A stretch of DNA of 64,000 nt from Stramonita haemastoma (GCA_030674155.1 CM060317.1:84153541-84217540); one strand, 5' to 3'; counted from the first letter of the stretch, positions 1 to 10,559 are shown. Numbers and translations are program-made. Notes: generated from the sequence alone by a model not told the origin.

Positions 1-130
1 ACACACACTGATGCAGGACAGGAGGAGGCAGGTTGTGGATGTTCAGACCTCGCGGTGTGAGGGCAGTGGGGAAGGTGTCCTGGTTTTTCTCCAGCAGGTT
101 GAACCCCAACAGGTAGTACATGTACATCAC
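1..130 (-). CDS. Chitin synthase exon: VMYMYYLLG segment, cut by window edge
   Basis: The minus strand has the acceptor CTGCAG at 136-131, then opens in phase 0 with VMYMYYLLGFNLLEKNQD and stays open to base 1. V-M-Y-M-Y-Y-L-L-G is the signature that follows KRWSQ in animal chitin synthases, and the preceding exon at 2436-2285 ends exactly on KKRWSQ in phase 0. After LLGFNLLEKNQD the sequence is a less conserved Pro-rich stretch (RGLNIHNLPPPV) before the expected ALDGD motif, which is outside the window. Whether the exon continues past base 1 cannot be seen. Confidence 0.85.
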   Translation of the reverse strand, partial: MMYMYYLLGFNLLEKNQDTFPTALTPRGLNIHNLPPPVLHQCV

Positions 131-435
131 CTGCAGCACATAATCATGTAAACTGCAAGATCTGGAGAGCATAAAACATCACCTGACGAACAGTTGTCAA
201 TACCTTATCTATCAATCAATCAACCAACCAATGAATCAATCAATCAGTGTCTTGACCAAAATGGTTGCCAGGGGGACACAAGGGGCACACTGGTTAACGG
301 TTTTGTCCAGGCTGGTCCTTCTGAACCCTTTCGTAGCAATGCAGTACCTGATTCACATCGACTGAGATACATCAGCTGGGGTACATAAATCAGCATACTA
401 CTTCACTCACCACGCAGCAGATGGTTAGTTAACGT

Positions 436-1985
<1,550 letters not shown>

Positions 1986-2146
1986 TTAGTTAACGTCAAT
2001 GACCACACATGTAGAGATTTATAACACAGACCAGTCGTTTGTGAACGTAGTAGTCGCCATCGACATCATCAGGATTGTTTGTATAAGTTGATTTTAAACT
2101 ATCATCGTTGTTAAGTAAGCAATTCACACACATACACGCGTTAGAA

Positions 2147-2169
2147 TACACACACACACACACACACAC

Positions 2170-2210
<41 letters not shown>

Positions 2211-2222
2211 CCACACACACAC
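2147..2222. repeat. (CA)n microsatellite with interruptions
   Basis: CA dinucleotide run with A-insertions in the intron between chitin synthase exons 2436-2285 and 130-1. It is followed by an AT-rich stretch (2228-2279) up to the donor of exon 2436-2285. Confidence 0.9.
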
Positions 2223-2284
2223 AACACATAATATATAAGATAATATAAATAATATAAAATAAATATATATATATATATCCCTAC

Positions 2285-2436
2285 CTGTGACCATCGTTTC
2301 TTGTTTCGTATTTTGAGGGAATCCTTGAAGTGAACGACCAGAGATTTCGGCCTGGCATGGTCCACTTCACCTTCAGGCCGTACGGCGTCCGGCTTTTTCG
2401 GGGGTGCGCAGTTCTGCCGGAATGCCCAGTACATCA
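2285..2436 (-). CDS. Chitin synthase exon: TPYG...KKRWSQ, with two internal frame changes
   Basis: The acceptor TGTGCAG precedes 2436 and the donor CAG|GTAGGG follows 2285. The 3' part, in phase 0 at the donor, reads SLVVHFKDSLKIRNKKRWSQ and matches the family signature before VMYMYYLLG. The 5' part makes sense only in the other frames. With the 2 bases left by exon 5684-5585 it starts SDVLGIPAELRTPEK; the middle then reads SRTPYGLKVKWTMPGRN, matching the family TPYGG.L.W..PG block. The two frame changes fall near the A-runs at about 2398 and 2350 and both look like single missing bases. Without them the exon would be unbroken. This may be true decay or sequencing/assembly error. Confidence 0.8.
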
Positions 2437-2485
2437 CTGCACACCAACCACATGAAAAAAAAAACGCATACACTATCATTACACA

Positions 2486-2809
2486 GGGGTGGAAAACTAA
2501 GTGGTCAGAGCACTCGCTTTCCCCCAGTTAAGTTAAGCAGCGTCGAGCGTGGTTACCAGTTGGATGGGTGACCGTTTGCGCGCCTTGGCTTTAGTGCAGT
2601 CCCCCTAGTTCACTAAGCTGTAAATGGATACCTGCCCTCTTTAGAGTCAGGGAAGGTAAAGCAGCAAGGGAGAGGAGATGGGCACAGCCCTCAATATGCT
2701 GGCCCCTAGAGAAGCTGAGGTCTCTGATGCCTTGCTCCCCTGAGGTCTCTGATGCCTCGCTCCCCTACGACCACAAAGGTTATGGGACACCTTTACCTTT
2801 TTTACCTTT
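2486..2809 (+). mobile_element. SINE-A copy 1 (tRNA-like head joined to 5S rRNA-like segment)
   Basis: The head resembles a tRNA A-box region (AGTGGTCAGAGCACTCGCTT). It is followed at 2533-2574 by AAGCAGCGTCGAGC and TTGGATGGGTGACCG, which match the 3' half of 5S rRNA (AAGCAACGTYGRGC, TTGGATGGGWGACCG). The body ends in TTATGGGACACCTTTACCTTT. GAGGTCTCTGATGCC plus CTCCCCT is duplicated internally near 2725-2766. It lies in a chitin synthase intron, tail to tail with copy 2 at 2878-3139. Other copies: 11032, 13433 and 37174. Confidence 0.8.
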
Positions 2810-2877
2810 ATACATTATTATGAGATAATGTTGTCAGCACACGCACGTAATAGCATGGATTAATACTTATGCATTAG

Positions 2878-3139
2878 TAAAGGTAAAGGTGTCCCATAAC
2901 CTATGTGGTCGTAGGGGAGCAAGGCATCAGAGACCTCAGCTTCTTTAGAGGCCAGCATATTGAGGAAGGCGCCCATCTCCTCTCCCTCTCTGCTTTGCTT
3001 TCTCTGACGCTAAAGATGGCAGGTACCCATTTACAGTTGGGTGAACTGGGGGACTGTACTAAAGCCAAAGTACGGTCACCCATCCAGTTGGTAACCACGC
3101 CCGATGCTGCAAAACCTTGGCTGGGGGGGGAAAGCGACT
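2878..3139 (-). mobile_element. SINE-A copy 2, inverted relative to copy 1
   Basis: This is the reverse complement of the SINE-A body: tail TAAAGGTAAAGGTGTCCCAT at 2878, then the CCCATCCAGTTGGTAACCACG 5S-like segment near 3080-3105. The tRNA-like head is degraded into a G-run near 3122. About 68 bp separate it from copy 1, so 2486-3139 is a large imperfect inverted repeat inside the intron. Confidence 0.8.
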
Positions 3140-3294
3140 ACTTATGCATGCATGTCCCAAAAATACATTCGCGCATGCAACAATGGCAACAGTAACACGA
3201 ATGCTTGTGTTATGAACCACATAATATATGAACGCACAAACGGCAAAGGATTTGCAACAGAGCCAGGCGCTGACACAAACAGGGATATGTGCAC

Positions 3295-3296
<2 letters not shown>

Positions 3297-3336
<40 letters not shown>

Positions 3337-3404
3337 TGTGTGTGTGTGAAGCCAAGTCAAGCAAGTCAAGTCAAACTTTTATTTCCAGATGGTACATTGA
3401 GTAA

Positions 3405-3474
<70 letters not shown>

Positions 3475-3475
3475 C
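3297..3475. repeat. (GT)n, SINE/LINE-tail fragment and (AT)n
   Basis: (GT)n at 3297-3348 is followed by CAAGTCAAGTCAAACTTTTATTTCCAGATGGTACATTGAG-type sequence at 3352-3403, the antisense 3' end of a repeat also seen at 11631, 5475 and 54530. An (AT)n tract follows at 3404-3471. The 3' end of the repeat has apparently seeded microsatellites on both sides. Confidence 0.85.
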
Positions 3476-3599
3476 ATACATACATACATACATATATATA
3501 TTTAAAAAAGGAAAAAAACCCTTAAGAAGATATGTTGTACAAATGAAAAAGATTAAAAAACAAATTGAAAAATACCCACACCAAAAGAAGAAACTACAC

Positions 3600-3606
3600 A
3601 CACCAC

Positions 3607-3705
<99 letters not shown>

Positions 3706-3711
3706 CAGGGA

Positions 3712-3762
<51 letters not shown>

Positions 3763-3825
3763 GACAGAGACAGAGACAGATATAATATATATAGATATAT
3801 ATATTTAGATATATTATAGATATAC

Positions 3826-3915
<90 letters not shown>

Positions 3916-3925
3916 AGATAGATAT
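3600..3925. repeat. Compound microsatellite (CA)n-(GA)n-(GATA)n
   Basis: (CA)n at about 3607-3708, (GA)n at 3713-3779, then GATA/ATAG units at 3826-3923 with small breaks. The 254-residue minus-strand open frame across it is a repeat artefact. Bases 3926-4250 carry no gene that I can see. Confidence 0.95.
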
Positions 3926-4254
3926 CACACACACAACACAAAGGAAAATAATGTATGGTTTCCTTAAAAATCGTCTAACAACACACACATACAAACCTAT
4001 ATCAATTCCCTCCTCCAAAAACAAGTACGGTGCATACAATGAAAAACAATAAATAACAGAACAAAACGGATTCAAAGCAGAAACTAAAACAATCACATTC
4101 ATTTTCTTCCCTTTTCTCAGTCTCTTCACTCCCAAGCACTTGTGCTTTTTGATTTACAACAAAAACATAACAGTCCTTCCATCAAATGAGTGCATTCAAG
4201 TACAAAAAATCGCAACTAACGCGAGCACCAACATCATCAATTATGTAATTTAAA

Positions 4255-4302
4255 AATATTATATTATTATTATTAATTATTATTATTATTATTATATTAT
4301 TA

Positions 4303-4333
<31 letters not shown>
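4255..4333. repeat. (ATT)n microsatellite
   Basis: ATT/TTA trinucleotide run with ATATT breaks, followed by (ACA)n-like sequence up to 4370. Confidence 0.9.
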
Positions 4334-4427
4334 ATAAAAACAAAACAACAACAACAACAAAAACAAAAGAGCACATAAAAGAAAAGAGGAGTCAACATTC
4401 CCTACAACTAAATATCTGTGTATAATG

Positions 4428-4439
4428 TGTGTGTGTTGT

Positions 4440-4523
<84 letters not shown>

Positions 4524-4550
4524 GTGTGTGTGTGTGTAGTGTGTGGTCTC

Positions 4551-4629
<79 letters not shown>
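4428..4629. repeat. (GT)n-(TC)n compound microsatellite
   Basis: (GT)n from 4428 to about 4540, then (TC)n from 4552 to 4629. It directly abuts the 5' end of the LINE fragment at 4631. Confidence 0.95.
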
Positions 4630-4630
4630 A

Positions 4631-5199
4631 ACCAGTGAAAGATCTCAAATGTATAGACAATTTATAAGTTCACATGATGTCAAACCTTATCTAAAGCTTG
4701 ATATGGACATTCATTTGAAAAGAATTATGTCTAAGTTTAGACTTAGTGTATCAGATATAAATGTTCATAAATTCAGATACAGAGAATATGATGTTGATGA
4801 CCACAGGTTACTATGCCCATGATGTAAACAAGCTCCTGAGGATGAAGTATATTTTGTGTTATGCTGTCCAGTGTTAGAGGATATCAGGCAGAATTATATC
4901 CCAGTAAAATATAGTAGACAGCCTAATTCATTTAGACTCTGTTTACTCATGGCGTCAGTCAGCCTGAGGTTGTGCGCAGCCTGACTTTATATTTTTGTAA
5001 AGCTTTCGGAATGAGAGATATTTTGTTATCGTAAGTCACTTTTTTGTAACTGACTTTTTGTTATTTTTTTTTCTTTTTTGGTTGTTACTGTTGTTTTCTT
5101 ATCCCTCACCAAATACTAAGCAATCCGGCAACCCCCTTCATGTATGGGCCAATGGCCTTTTTGTGAATAAATCTTTCGAGTTCCAGTTCGAGTTCGAGT

Positions 5200-5203
<4 letters not shown>
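4631..5203 (+). mobile_element. LINE 3' fragment (ORF2 C-terminus and 3' tail)
   Basis: The conceptual translation gives HLKRIMSKFRLSVSDINVHK, then a C..C..A.EDEV.FVLCCPVLEDIR zinc-knuckle-like tail (about 4805-4885) with in-frame stops, as in ORF2 ends of several mollusc LINEs. The 3' end reads GGGCCAATGGCC...AATAAATC (5147-5174), followed by a short repeated tail TTCGAG/TTCCAG. A similar GTTCGAGTTC tail occurs at 48024. The element is 5'-truncated, non-functional, and lies in the chitin synthase intron 5584-2437. I cannot assign its clade. Confidence 0.65.
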
Positions 5204-5236
<33 letters not shown>

Positions 5237-5238
5237 CT

Positions 5239-5293
<55 letters not shown>
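5196..5293. repeat. (CT)n microsatellite on a LINE tail
   Basis: CT run with CCTCT breaks, starting directly at the TTCGAGTTC tail of the LINE that ends at 5203. Confidence 0.9.
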
Positions 5294-5297
<4 letters not shown>

Positions 5298-5474
5298 ATT
5301 CAATATTTTTAGTAGGGTTTTCTTGGTTGTATTTGCTGTTGGCTTGCTGTTTCTTTTTTTTTTCTTCTTTTTTTAATTTGTCTATTTTTTTGTTTAAGTG
5401 GTTTGTTTGTCACTGTGTGTGTTTCTCTTGGTGGGGGGTATTTTGTTTTTGTTTTGGTTTGGTGTTTTTTTCTC

Positions 5475-5562
5475 TAGATAGATGGCTTGATGAAAAGAAG
5501 CAAATTTATTGCTTACTCAATGTACCACCTGGAAATAAAATTTTATTTGATTTGATTTTCCT
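5475..5562 (+). repeat. Dispersed repeat 3' end (ATGGCTTGATG...TGTACCACCTGG)
   Basis: ATGGCTTGATGAAAAGAAGC, then TTGCTTACTCAATGTACCACC, then GGAAATAAAATTTTATTTGA. The same module occurs in reverse at 11700-11631 and 3403-3352 and, degraded, at 54530-54590. It ends with an AATAAA plus ATTTGA-type tail, so it is a retroposon 3' end of unknown family. It stops about 20 bp from the donor of exon 5684-5585. Confidence 0.6.
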
Positions 5563-5584
5563 TCTTCTCTCGTTCTTTACCCAC

Positions 5585-5684
5585 CTGACGCAGACGTCCA
5601 GTAGTGACACAAAGTCCCTGGCGTAGGGATTGGGTTTACGGCGTCCTCGCTTCCCTTCATAGGCATCGTCAAAGAATATATGGG
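5585..5684 (-). CDS. Chitin synthase exon: HIFFDDAYEG
   Basis: The acceptor ATATACAG at 5692-5685 and donor CAG|GTGGGTAAAG at 5584 bound a 100-bp exon. Joined to the single base left by exon 6668-6592 it reads (A)HIFFDDAYEGKRGRRKPNPY, then ARDFVSLLDVCV(R), one frame throughout. FEAHIFFDDA is a hallmark of the animal chitin synthase catalytic domain, in the region that binds the UDP-sugar. The exon leaves 2 bases (AG). The phase into 2436-2285 works only with the first frame of that exon. Confidence 0.88.
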
Positions 5685-5691
5685 CTGTATA

Positions 5692-5692
<1 letters not shown>

Positions 5693-5745
<53 letters not shown>

Positions 5746-5939
5746 CACACACACACAAGCACATGCACACGCACGCACACACACACACACACACACGCAC
5801 ACACACACCACACACAGCACACGCACACGCACAGCACACACACACACACGCACCACACACGCACACACACACACGCACACACACACAAGCACATGCACAC
5901 ACGCACGCACACACACACACACAAGCACATGCACACACG

Positions 5940-6023
<84 letters not shown>
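5693..6023. repeat. Long (CA)n/(CGCA) microsatellite beside a splice acceptor
   Basis: About 330 bp of CA units broken by CG, CCA and AAGCACATG interruptions, including a repeated AAGCACATGCACACRCGCACG block near 5758, 5886 and 5922. The acceptor of exon 5684-5585 is at its left end, so minus-strand transcripts read (TG)n directly into the 3' splice site. Confidence 0.95.
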
Positions 6024-6025
<2 letters not shown>

Positions 6026-6239
6026 GCATCTATTATTCTGTTTTTTTCAAACTTGTTTGTTTTAATTTACAACATTCAGCACGTCGTTATTGTTTGCCCG
6101 ACTCTTTGCTGCTCCTCTGCTTAAAGTGTATAATTTATATGTAGGCTGCTCATTCTCATTATTCTCTCTGTCTGCGTCTACCTATCTGTTTGCCTGCCTA
6201 TGCCTGTGTGTCTATTTTTGTGTTTGTCTCCCCCTCCCC

Positions 6240-6280
6240 CCCCCCCCCCCCTCCCCTCCTCTGTCACCCCCCTCTCCCTC
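6240..6280. repeat. C-rich low-complexity tract
   Basis: C-run plus CCTCC/CCCT sequence in the intron between exons 6668 and 5684. Nothing else is recognised in 6030-6298. Confidence 0.8.
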
Positions 6281-6298
6281 TCTTGATAAAGTTATAAT

Positions 6299-6510
6299 GC
6301 TCTTTTATTTCGAGGGTAACAGAATAAGCACTCATGTGCTTTTTTTTAACATTAAGTCCCCGTGTGTATGCAGTTTTGTAAATTTTGTCATCCGTTCCCA
6401 CCGGCAGACTGTGGCCTATTCTTTTGAAAAGCGGAACGGGTTTTAAGGACTTTTGGGAGCAGTGGAGTTGGAACTGATATTAACTCCAGAGGAAAAATCC
6501 TTCTGAAATA
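6299..6510 (-). mobile_element. SINE-B fragment (tRNA head missing)
   Basis: Carries the family blocks TTTATTTCGAGGGTAACAGA, GTCCCCGTGTGTATGCAG, TTTTGTCATCCGTTCCCACC and AAAAGCGGAACGGG, then GGACTTTTGGGAGCAGTGGA. Complete copies end in an antisense tRNA-like head, which is absent here. It lies 80 bp from chitin synthase exon 6668-6592. Confidence 0.75.
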
Positions 6511-6591
6511 GATCACGAGCGATCCCTGCTACCCCACCCCCCTCATATCTATACACTTGTGCAAGAAGGCTAACTAGTTTGTTAATAATAC

Positions 6592-6668
6592 CTTCAAACT
6601 TGTAGACTTTTCCGGAGTCGATTCCTCGTTTGACCAAGATGGTTTCTGCTGTCTGGTTCATGTCAAAT
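6592..6668 (-). CDS. Chitin synthase exon: FDMNQTAETIL...KVYKFE
   Basis: The acceptor TGTGTGCAG ends at 6669 and the donor GAAG|GTATTA follows 6592. With the 2 bases (AG) from exon 7926-7696 the junction reads SIL-R-FDMNQTAE, and the exon continues ILVKRGIDSGKVYKFE. In the family, CATMWHET...SI.R.D.DQ is followed by a short variable stretch and then YEFEAHIFFDDA, which matches exactly. It is 77 bp and leaves 1 base (G) to complete the Ala of FEAHIFF. Confidence 0.87.
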
Positions 6669-6902
6669 CTGCACACAGTATGTTATCATAATTATTACAG
6701 TGTATCAGTATGCTTGGCAACAGTAAAAGCGCTTGCGCACGAACACGCACGCACACACAAGTGATGACAACTTGGGCTTTCATGATCTTTCCGTATACAC
6801 TACTGTCAACGGGCTACTTTTATGATAACTAAGGAAAGGCCACTTACAGTTAATAAACCCTGTTGGCAAAATTGCTCATTGATGGTTTTTGTTATCATGG
6901 AC

Positions 6903-7263
6903 TTTGAAGAAGAAGTATAGGAAGAAGGAAGAGGGGAAGAAGAAGAAGAAGAAGGAAGAGGGAAGAAGAAGAGAGAAGAAGAAGAAGAAGAAGAAGAAGA
7001 AGAAGAAGAAGAAGAAGAAGAAGAAGAAGAAGAAGAAGAAGAAGAAGAAGAAGAAGAAGAAGAAGAAGAAGAAGAAGAAGAAGAAGAAGAAGAAGAAGAA
7101 GAAGAAGAAGAAAGAAGAAAAGAAGAAGAAGAAGAAGAAGAAGAAGAAGAAGAAGAAGAAGAAGAAGAGAGAAGAAGAAGAAGAAGAAGAAGAAGAAGAA
7201 GAAGAAGAACAGAACAAGAACAAGAACAAGAACAAGAACAAGAAGAAGAAGAAGAAGAACAGA
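6903..7263. repeat. Long (GAA)n / (AAGAAC)n tract
   Basis: About 360 bp, almost pure GAA, with AAGAAC units at the right end. It is in the intron between exons 7926-7696 and 6668-6592. On the transcribed minus strand it reads (TTC)n. The Lys-rich and Phe-rich frames over it are artefacts. Confidence 0.97.
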
Positions 7264-7274
7264 GGATGATCGTT

Positions 7275-7277
7275 GTT

Positions 7278-7337
<60 letters not shown>
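7275..7337. repeat. (TA)n microsatellite
   Basis: About 30 TA units between the GAA tract and a SINE-B fragment. Confidence 0.95.
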
Positions 7338-7342
<5 letters not shown>

Positions 7343-7408
7343 CTTTTATGTCGAGGATAATGGAATAAGCACTCGTGTGCTTTTTTACATCCAATCCCTG
7401 TGTGTATG
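7338..7408 (-). mobile_element. SINE-B 3' tail fragment
   Basis: TCTTTTATGTCGAGGATAAT and GGAATAAGCACTCGTGTGC, then CAATCCCTGTGTGTATG, matching the tail end of SINE-B copies at 13785 and 43583. Only about 70 bp remain. Confidence 0.7.
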
Positions 7409-7425
7409 ATGAAGATGAAGAAGTA

Positions 7426-7490
<65 letters not shown>

Positions 7491-7548
7491 CAACGATGGT
7501 GACAACGATGATGCTGACGACGACGATGACGACAATGCTGATGATATG
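7409..7548. repeat. (GAT)n microsatellite
   Basis: GAT trinucleotides, pure at 7431-7489 and degenerating into GAC/GAT. Open Asp-rich frames over it are not genes. Confidence 0.93.
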
Positions 7549-7695
7549 ACTATCAAATAAGGGTTGTTTGGGTGTTTTTTTTATATACTAGGTGATATTG
7601 ATGGCAATGGTTGTGTCTGAGATTGCTGATGATGAGAAGCAGGAGAAGGACTGGAGGAAGATAACTAACGACCAATGACAGGATAGAGACCTCAC

Positions 7696-7926
7696 CTCAG
7701 AATGGAGGTGATGAGTTTGCTCATCTCCTCTCGTGTCTCGTGCCACATGGTGGCACACATGTACAGAGTGATGGGGTCAGAGGGCTTCTCACAGGGGACC
7801 TCACTCTCCTGCCCCTTCGCCTGAGTCCCAGGAGGAGATGGAGTTTTGGTAGATTGTGTGCAGCGTCTGCCGTGCAGTAATGATAGTGCCACCACTGGCC
7901 CACAGTACAGCGGCAAATGAAACAGC
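7696..7926 (-). CDS. Chitin synthase exon: YCGP...CATMWHETREEM
   Basis: The acceptor TCTGCAG ends at 7927 and the donor CTGAG|GTGAGG follows 7696. With the 2 bases from 9221 the junction is LMFVE-R-LFHLPLYCGPVV. The 231-bp exon has one frame: a membrane-flanking YCGPVVALSLLHGRR block (family YCG.L.EQSL..NRR), a Pro/Ser/Thr-rich linker, then ITLYMCATMWHETREEMSKL. CATMWHE.. is the diagnostic opening of the animal chitin synthase glycosyltransferase domain. It leaves 2 bases (AG) completed by exon 6668. It is the best-preserved exon of the locus. Confidence 0.92.
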
Positions 7927-8080
7927 CTGCAGACAGACAAATGGATAGGATGTTACAACGCAAGGAAGGGCAAATATGATATTTGGAAAACGTTTCTTTT
8001 TCCATCCTGTATGATTTTATCTCAATATTTACAATATCTTACAGTTGCAATAAATACCTGTTTAGTTTCCAAAAGAACTA

Positions 8081-8335
8081 TTAGTATGTCAATTACCTTG
8101 CCATGATGTTAGTACATCTTTTACCTTGCTATGGTGTTATACATCTTTTACCTTGCCAGGGTGTTAGTACATCTGTTACCTTGCCATGGTGTTAATACAT
8201 CTGTTACCTTGCCATGGTGTTAGTACATCTGTTACCTTGCCATGGTGTTAGTACATCTGTTACCTTGCCATGGTGTTAGTACATCTGTTACTTTTGTCAT
8301 GGTGTTTGTATATCTGCTACCTTGCCATGGTATGT
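8081..8335. repeat. 28-bp minisatellite, about 9 copies
   Basis: Unit TTAGTACATCTGTTACCTTG plus CCATGGTG. The central copies are identical and the edges are diverged. It is intronic, between exons 10299-9221 and 7926-7696. Bases 8340-8690 show no other feature. Confidence 0.93.
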
Positions 8336-8699
8336 CTTCATCTTCCTACAAGCAAAAAAACCAACTAAGTTTCAAATGGATATTGCTGTACCGAAATCCA
8401 CAGAAACAGAAACATACTTATAAACAGCCAGCATCAAGATGCTGGTTTGTTTGTTTGTTTGTTTTTCTTGTCTAATTTATTTCTGAAATAAATTTCAGTT
8501 TCGACTCTTTGGACAGAAGTTGCCCTTAGTTTCATTTTTAGAGCCAAGTCGGTTATGAAACAAAACAGTTAACATTAACATTGCTGATAACCGATGAGAA
8601 AGACCAAGGCATGGCTGGAAAATGTCTCCCATGAGCAAACATTACCTGCAGCCTTTGGTAGATGGGCAAAATAATTACAAGACCTAGTTTTTCACAAAT

Positions 8700-8752
8700 A
8701 GATCTATCTATCTGTTTATCTACCTACCTACCTACCTACCTACCTACTACTA

Positions 8753-8837
<85 letters not shown>
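8700..8837. repeat. (CTAC)n-(CTAT)n microsatellite
   Basis: CTAC units followed by about 22 CTAT units. It abuts an antisense LINE tail at 8838. Confidence 0.95.
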
Positions 8838-8926
8838 CCTTAGTCTGGCGACCGTGGGGGCATCCCTGAGAGACTTGACAACCATTTCCCTCCATTCCTC
8901 TCTCTGTTCTGCCTTTCTCAGATTTT
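8838..8926 (-). mobile_element. RTE-like LINE ORF2 C-terminal remnant (minus)
   Basis: The minus-strand translation gives LRKAEQREEWREMVVKSLRD then APTVARL, the tail of ORF2 seen after GGRRRGRQ.KRW in RTE-type elements. It lies head to head with a related tail on the plus strand at 8937-9160, so two separate insertions or one rearranged insertion are possible. Confidence 0.5.
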
Positions 8927-8936
8927 ATAACTTATT

Positions 8937-9160
8937 ATCTAGATCAACAGGGCTTGCCAAGACGATGCTGCAAGGAACCGTGCAAGGCGGGAGAAGGAGA
9001 GGCAGGCAGAGAAAGAGATGGGAGGACAACATCCGAGAGTGGACGGGCCTCAGGCTGAGTGACACCCTGAGAAAGGTCGAGGACAGAGGGAAATGGAGAG
9101 AGCTGGTTGCGAGGTCTCCAATGGCGCCCCTACAGTCTAAACAGACTATGGGATAGAAGA
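8937..9160 (+). mobile_element. RTE-like LINE ORF2 C-terminus (plus)
   Basis: The translation contains STGLAKTMLQGTVQGGRRRG, RQRKRWEDNIREWTGLRLSD and TLRKVEDRGKWRELVARSPM. It is the conserved ORF2 end of RTE-type retrotransposons and is followed by a GAAGAAGAAGA tail. It ends about 60 bp from the donor of chitin synthase exon 10299-9221 and is antisense to the gene. A longer copy on the minus strand is at 14165-14610. Confidence 0.7.
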
Positions 9161-9220
9161 AGAAGAAGATCTGGAGCTAGATCTGTGTGTCAGTGGACAG
9201 ACGAGGAAGACGTGCCTCAC

Positions 9221-10299
9221 CTCTCCACAAACATGAGCCTCTCTGGCGGAATCTGGCTGAAGGCGTGTGAGGCCAGCAGGACGTTGCTGACCCACCCCGC
9301 CAGGAAGGCAGCCCCAGTCATCCACCACCTCAGGCTGGGCTCCGGCCACCCCACCTCCCCCACCTCCCCAGGCCACCCCCTCACCACCGCCCACCGTGAA
9401 CTCACAGCAAACAGGGCAAAGGTCACAGCCGGCGCCAAGGTCAAGGGCAGGAAGAAGCTGGTGCGCTGCATGCGGAGCCTGCAGGCGGTGATGGCCAGGT
9501 GGTAGCAGAGGGCAGCGGCCAGCACGTGCACCACGGTGCTGCCGTACCTGCTCCACAGGTGATCACCAGGTGAAGACTGACCACAGCCTAGGGAGATGTT
9601 GAAGGCAGGTACTGCAGGTGTTGAGGCGTTCTGTGCAATGCTGACGTTCGTCACGTTTGGCCAAAGAGCGGTTAGTGACACACAGCCATCATCGGCAGTT
9701 AGCACCAGCAAGGAATCCTGCACGAACCCGTATACGCCACCCCGTACACCACCCCCACCACCAGCCGCACGACACTCAGCAGCAGAGGCAGCACAGCGCG
9801 GTTCTTCCTCTCCCTGCCCTCAGAGGGGCGAGGACCGGACAGGTCCACCAGCTCTCCGTCCACAGACACGAACAACCGACATCATCCTGGGCAGAGCGGC
9901 CCGTGCAGCCTCTGCCGGCGTCCCTGTCCCAGTAGGTAGACATCCACCTGACCGACAGCAGCACGGCGCACGCTGCATGCACGTGCCATCAGAGGCACGG
10001 GTCTGTCCTGGGGTCAGTTCTTCATCCCGGGGTGAGCTGCGGACCCCAGGTCGTGGTTGGGCAGAAAGACGAAGGCGACACACAGGCCGGCACTGCCTGC
10101 TTGCAGCAGGACCACCATCACAGACTTGACAACAGGCACGGCACGTGAGGCTCGGAGGCTGGAAATGAGGACAGCCAGGGAGGGCGGGAGGGAGAGCGCC
10201 ACCAGCACAGTCACACTCTGCAGGCCGTGCAGGTAGGGCATGACGTGTAGCACCAGCGTAAACACCCCCAGTGTGTGTGCAGCTTCCAGCCAGGCTTTT
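9221..10299 (-). CDS. Chitin synthase exon: multi-spanning membrane region, frame broken
   Basis: The acceptor TTTGCTGCAG precedes 10299 and the donor GAGAG|GTGAGG follows 9221. The first frame (10299-10014) reads AWLEAAHTLGVFTLVLHVMP, then YLHGLQSVTVLVALSLPPSL, matching the family HTLGL...V.P.LDVVRG membrane pair. A second frame then gives AACAVLLSVRW (about 9978-9946). A third gives NRAVLPLLLSVVRLVVGVVY (9808-9749). From about 9723 a fourth stretch gives a loop with sequons NVT, NVS, NAS and NIS, then YGSTVVHVLAAALCYHL, SFFLPLTLAPAVTFALFAV and WWMTGAAFLAGWVSNVL. The order of membrane segments is the family order, so at least three indels separate pieces of one exon. No room for introns of normal size was seen. 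Confidence 0.75.
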
Positions 10300-10559
10300 C
10301 TGCAGCAAATACCCCATCGTAGGTGTTGGTTATTATGTACTAAAGTGGTCAATATCTCGTTACAAATATTCACATGTCATGATACTGTAATGGGGCAAAT
10401 GCCAGACCACAATTATTGATATAGGCTATCATAATATAGTTGTGTGGCTAATATCCAGTCACAGATATTCACATACCATGATGTTCTGACTAATGTAGCA
10501 TACCAGATATTAAGATGTCATGACAGGGCCTATATCAATGTGACAAATAACATCGAATC

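Noticed and set aside
2533..2574. A 5S rRNA gene
   Set aside because: Only about 40 bases of the 3' half are similar, always joined to the same tRNA-like head and SINE body in five places.
3371..4135. 254-codon open frame on minus with Ser-Leu, Cys-Val and Tyr-Ile repeats
   Set aside because: It is a read-through of (GATA)n, (GA)n, (CA)n and (AT)n tracts. No non-repeat peptide of useful length.
6876..7556. 226-codon Phe/Ser-rich and 126-codon Lys-rich open frames
   Set aside because: Both are the (GAA)n tract and its neighbours read in different frames.
9596..10129. 177-codon plus-strand open frame
   Set aside because: It is the antisense shadow of the chitin synthase membrane exon, which explains the interval on the minus strand through ordered membrane segments and splice sites.
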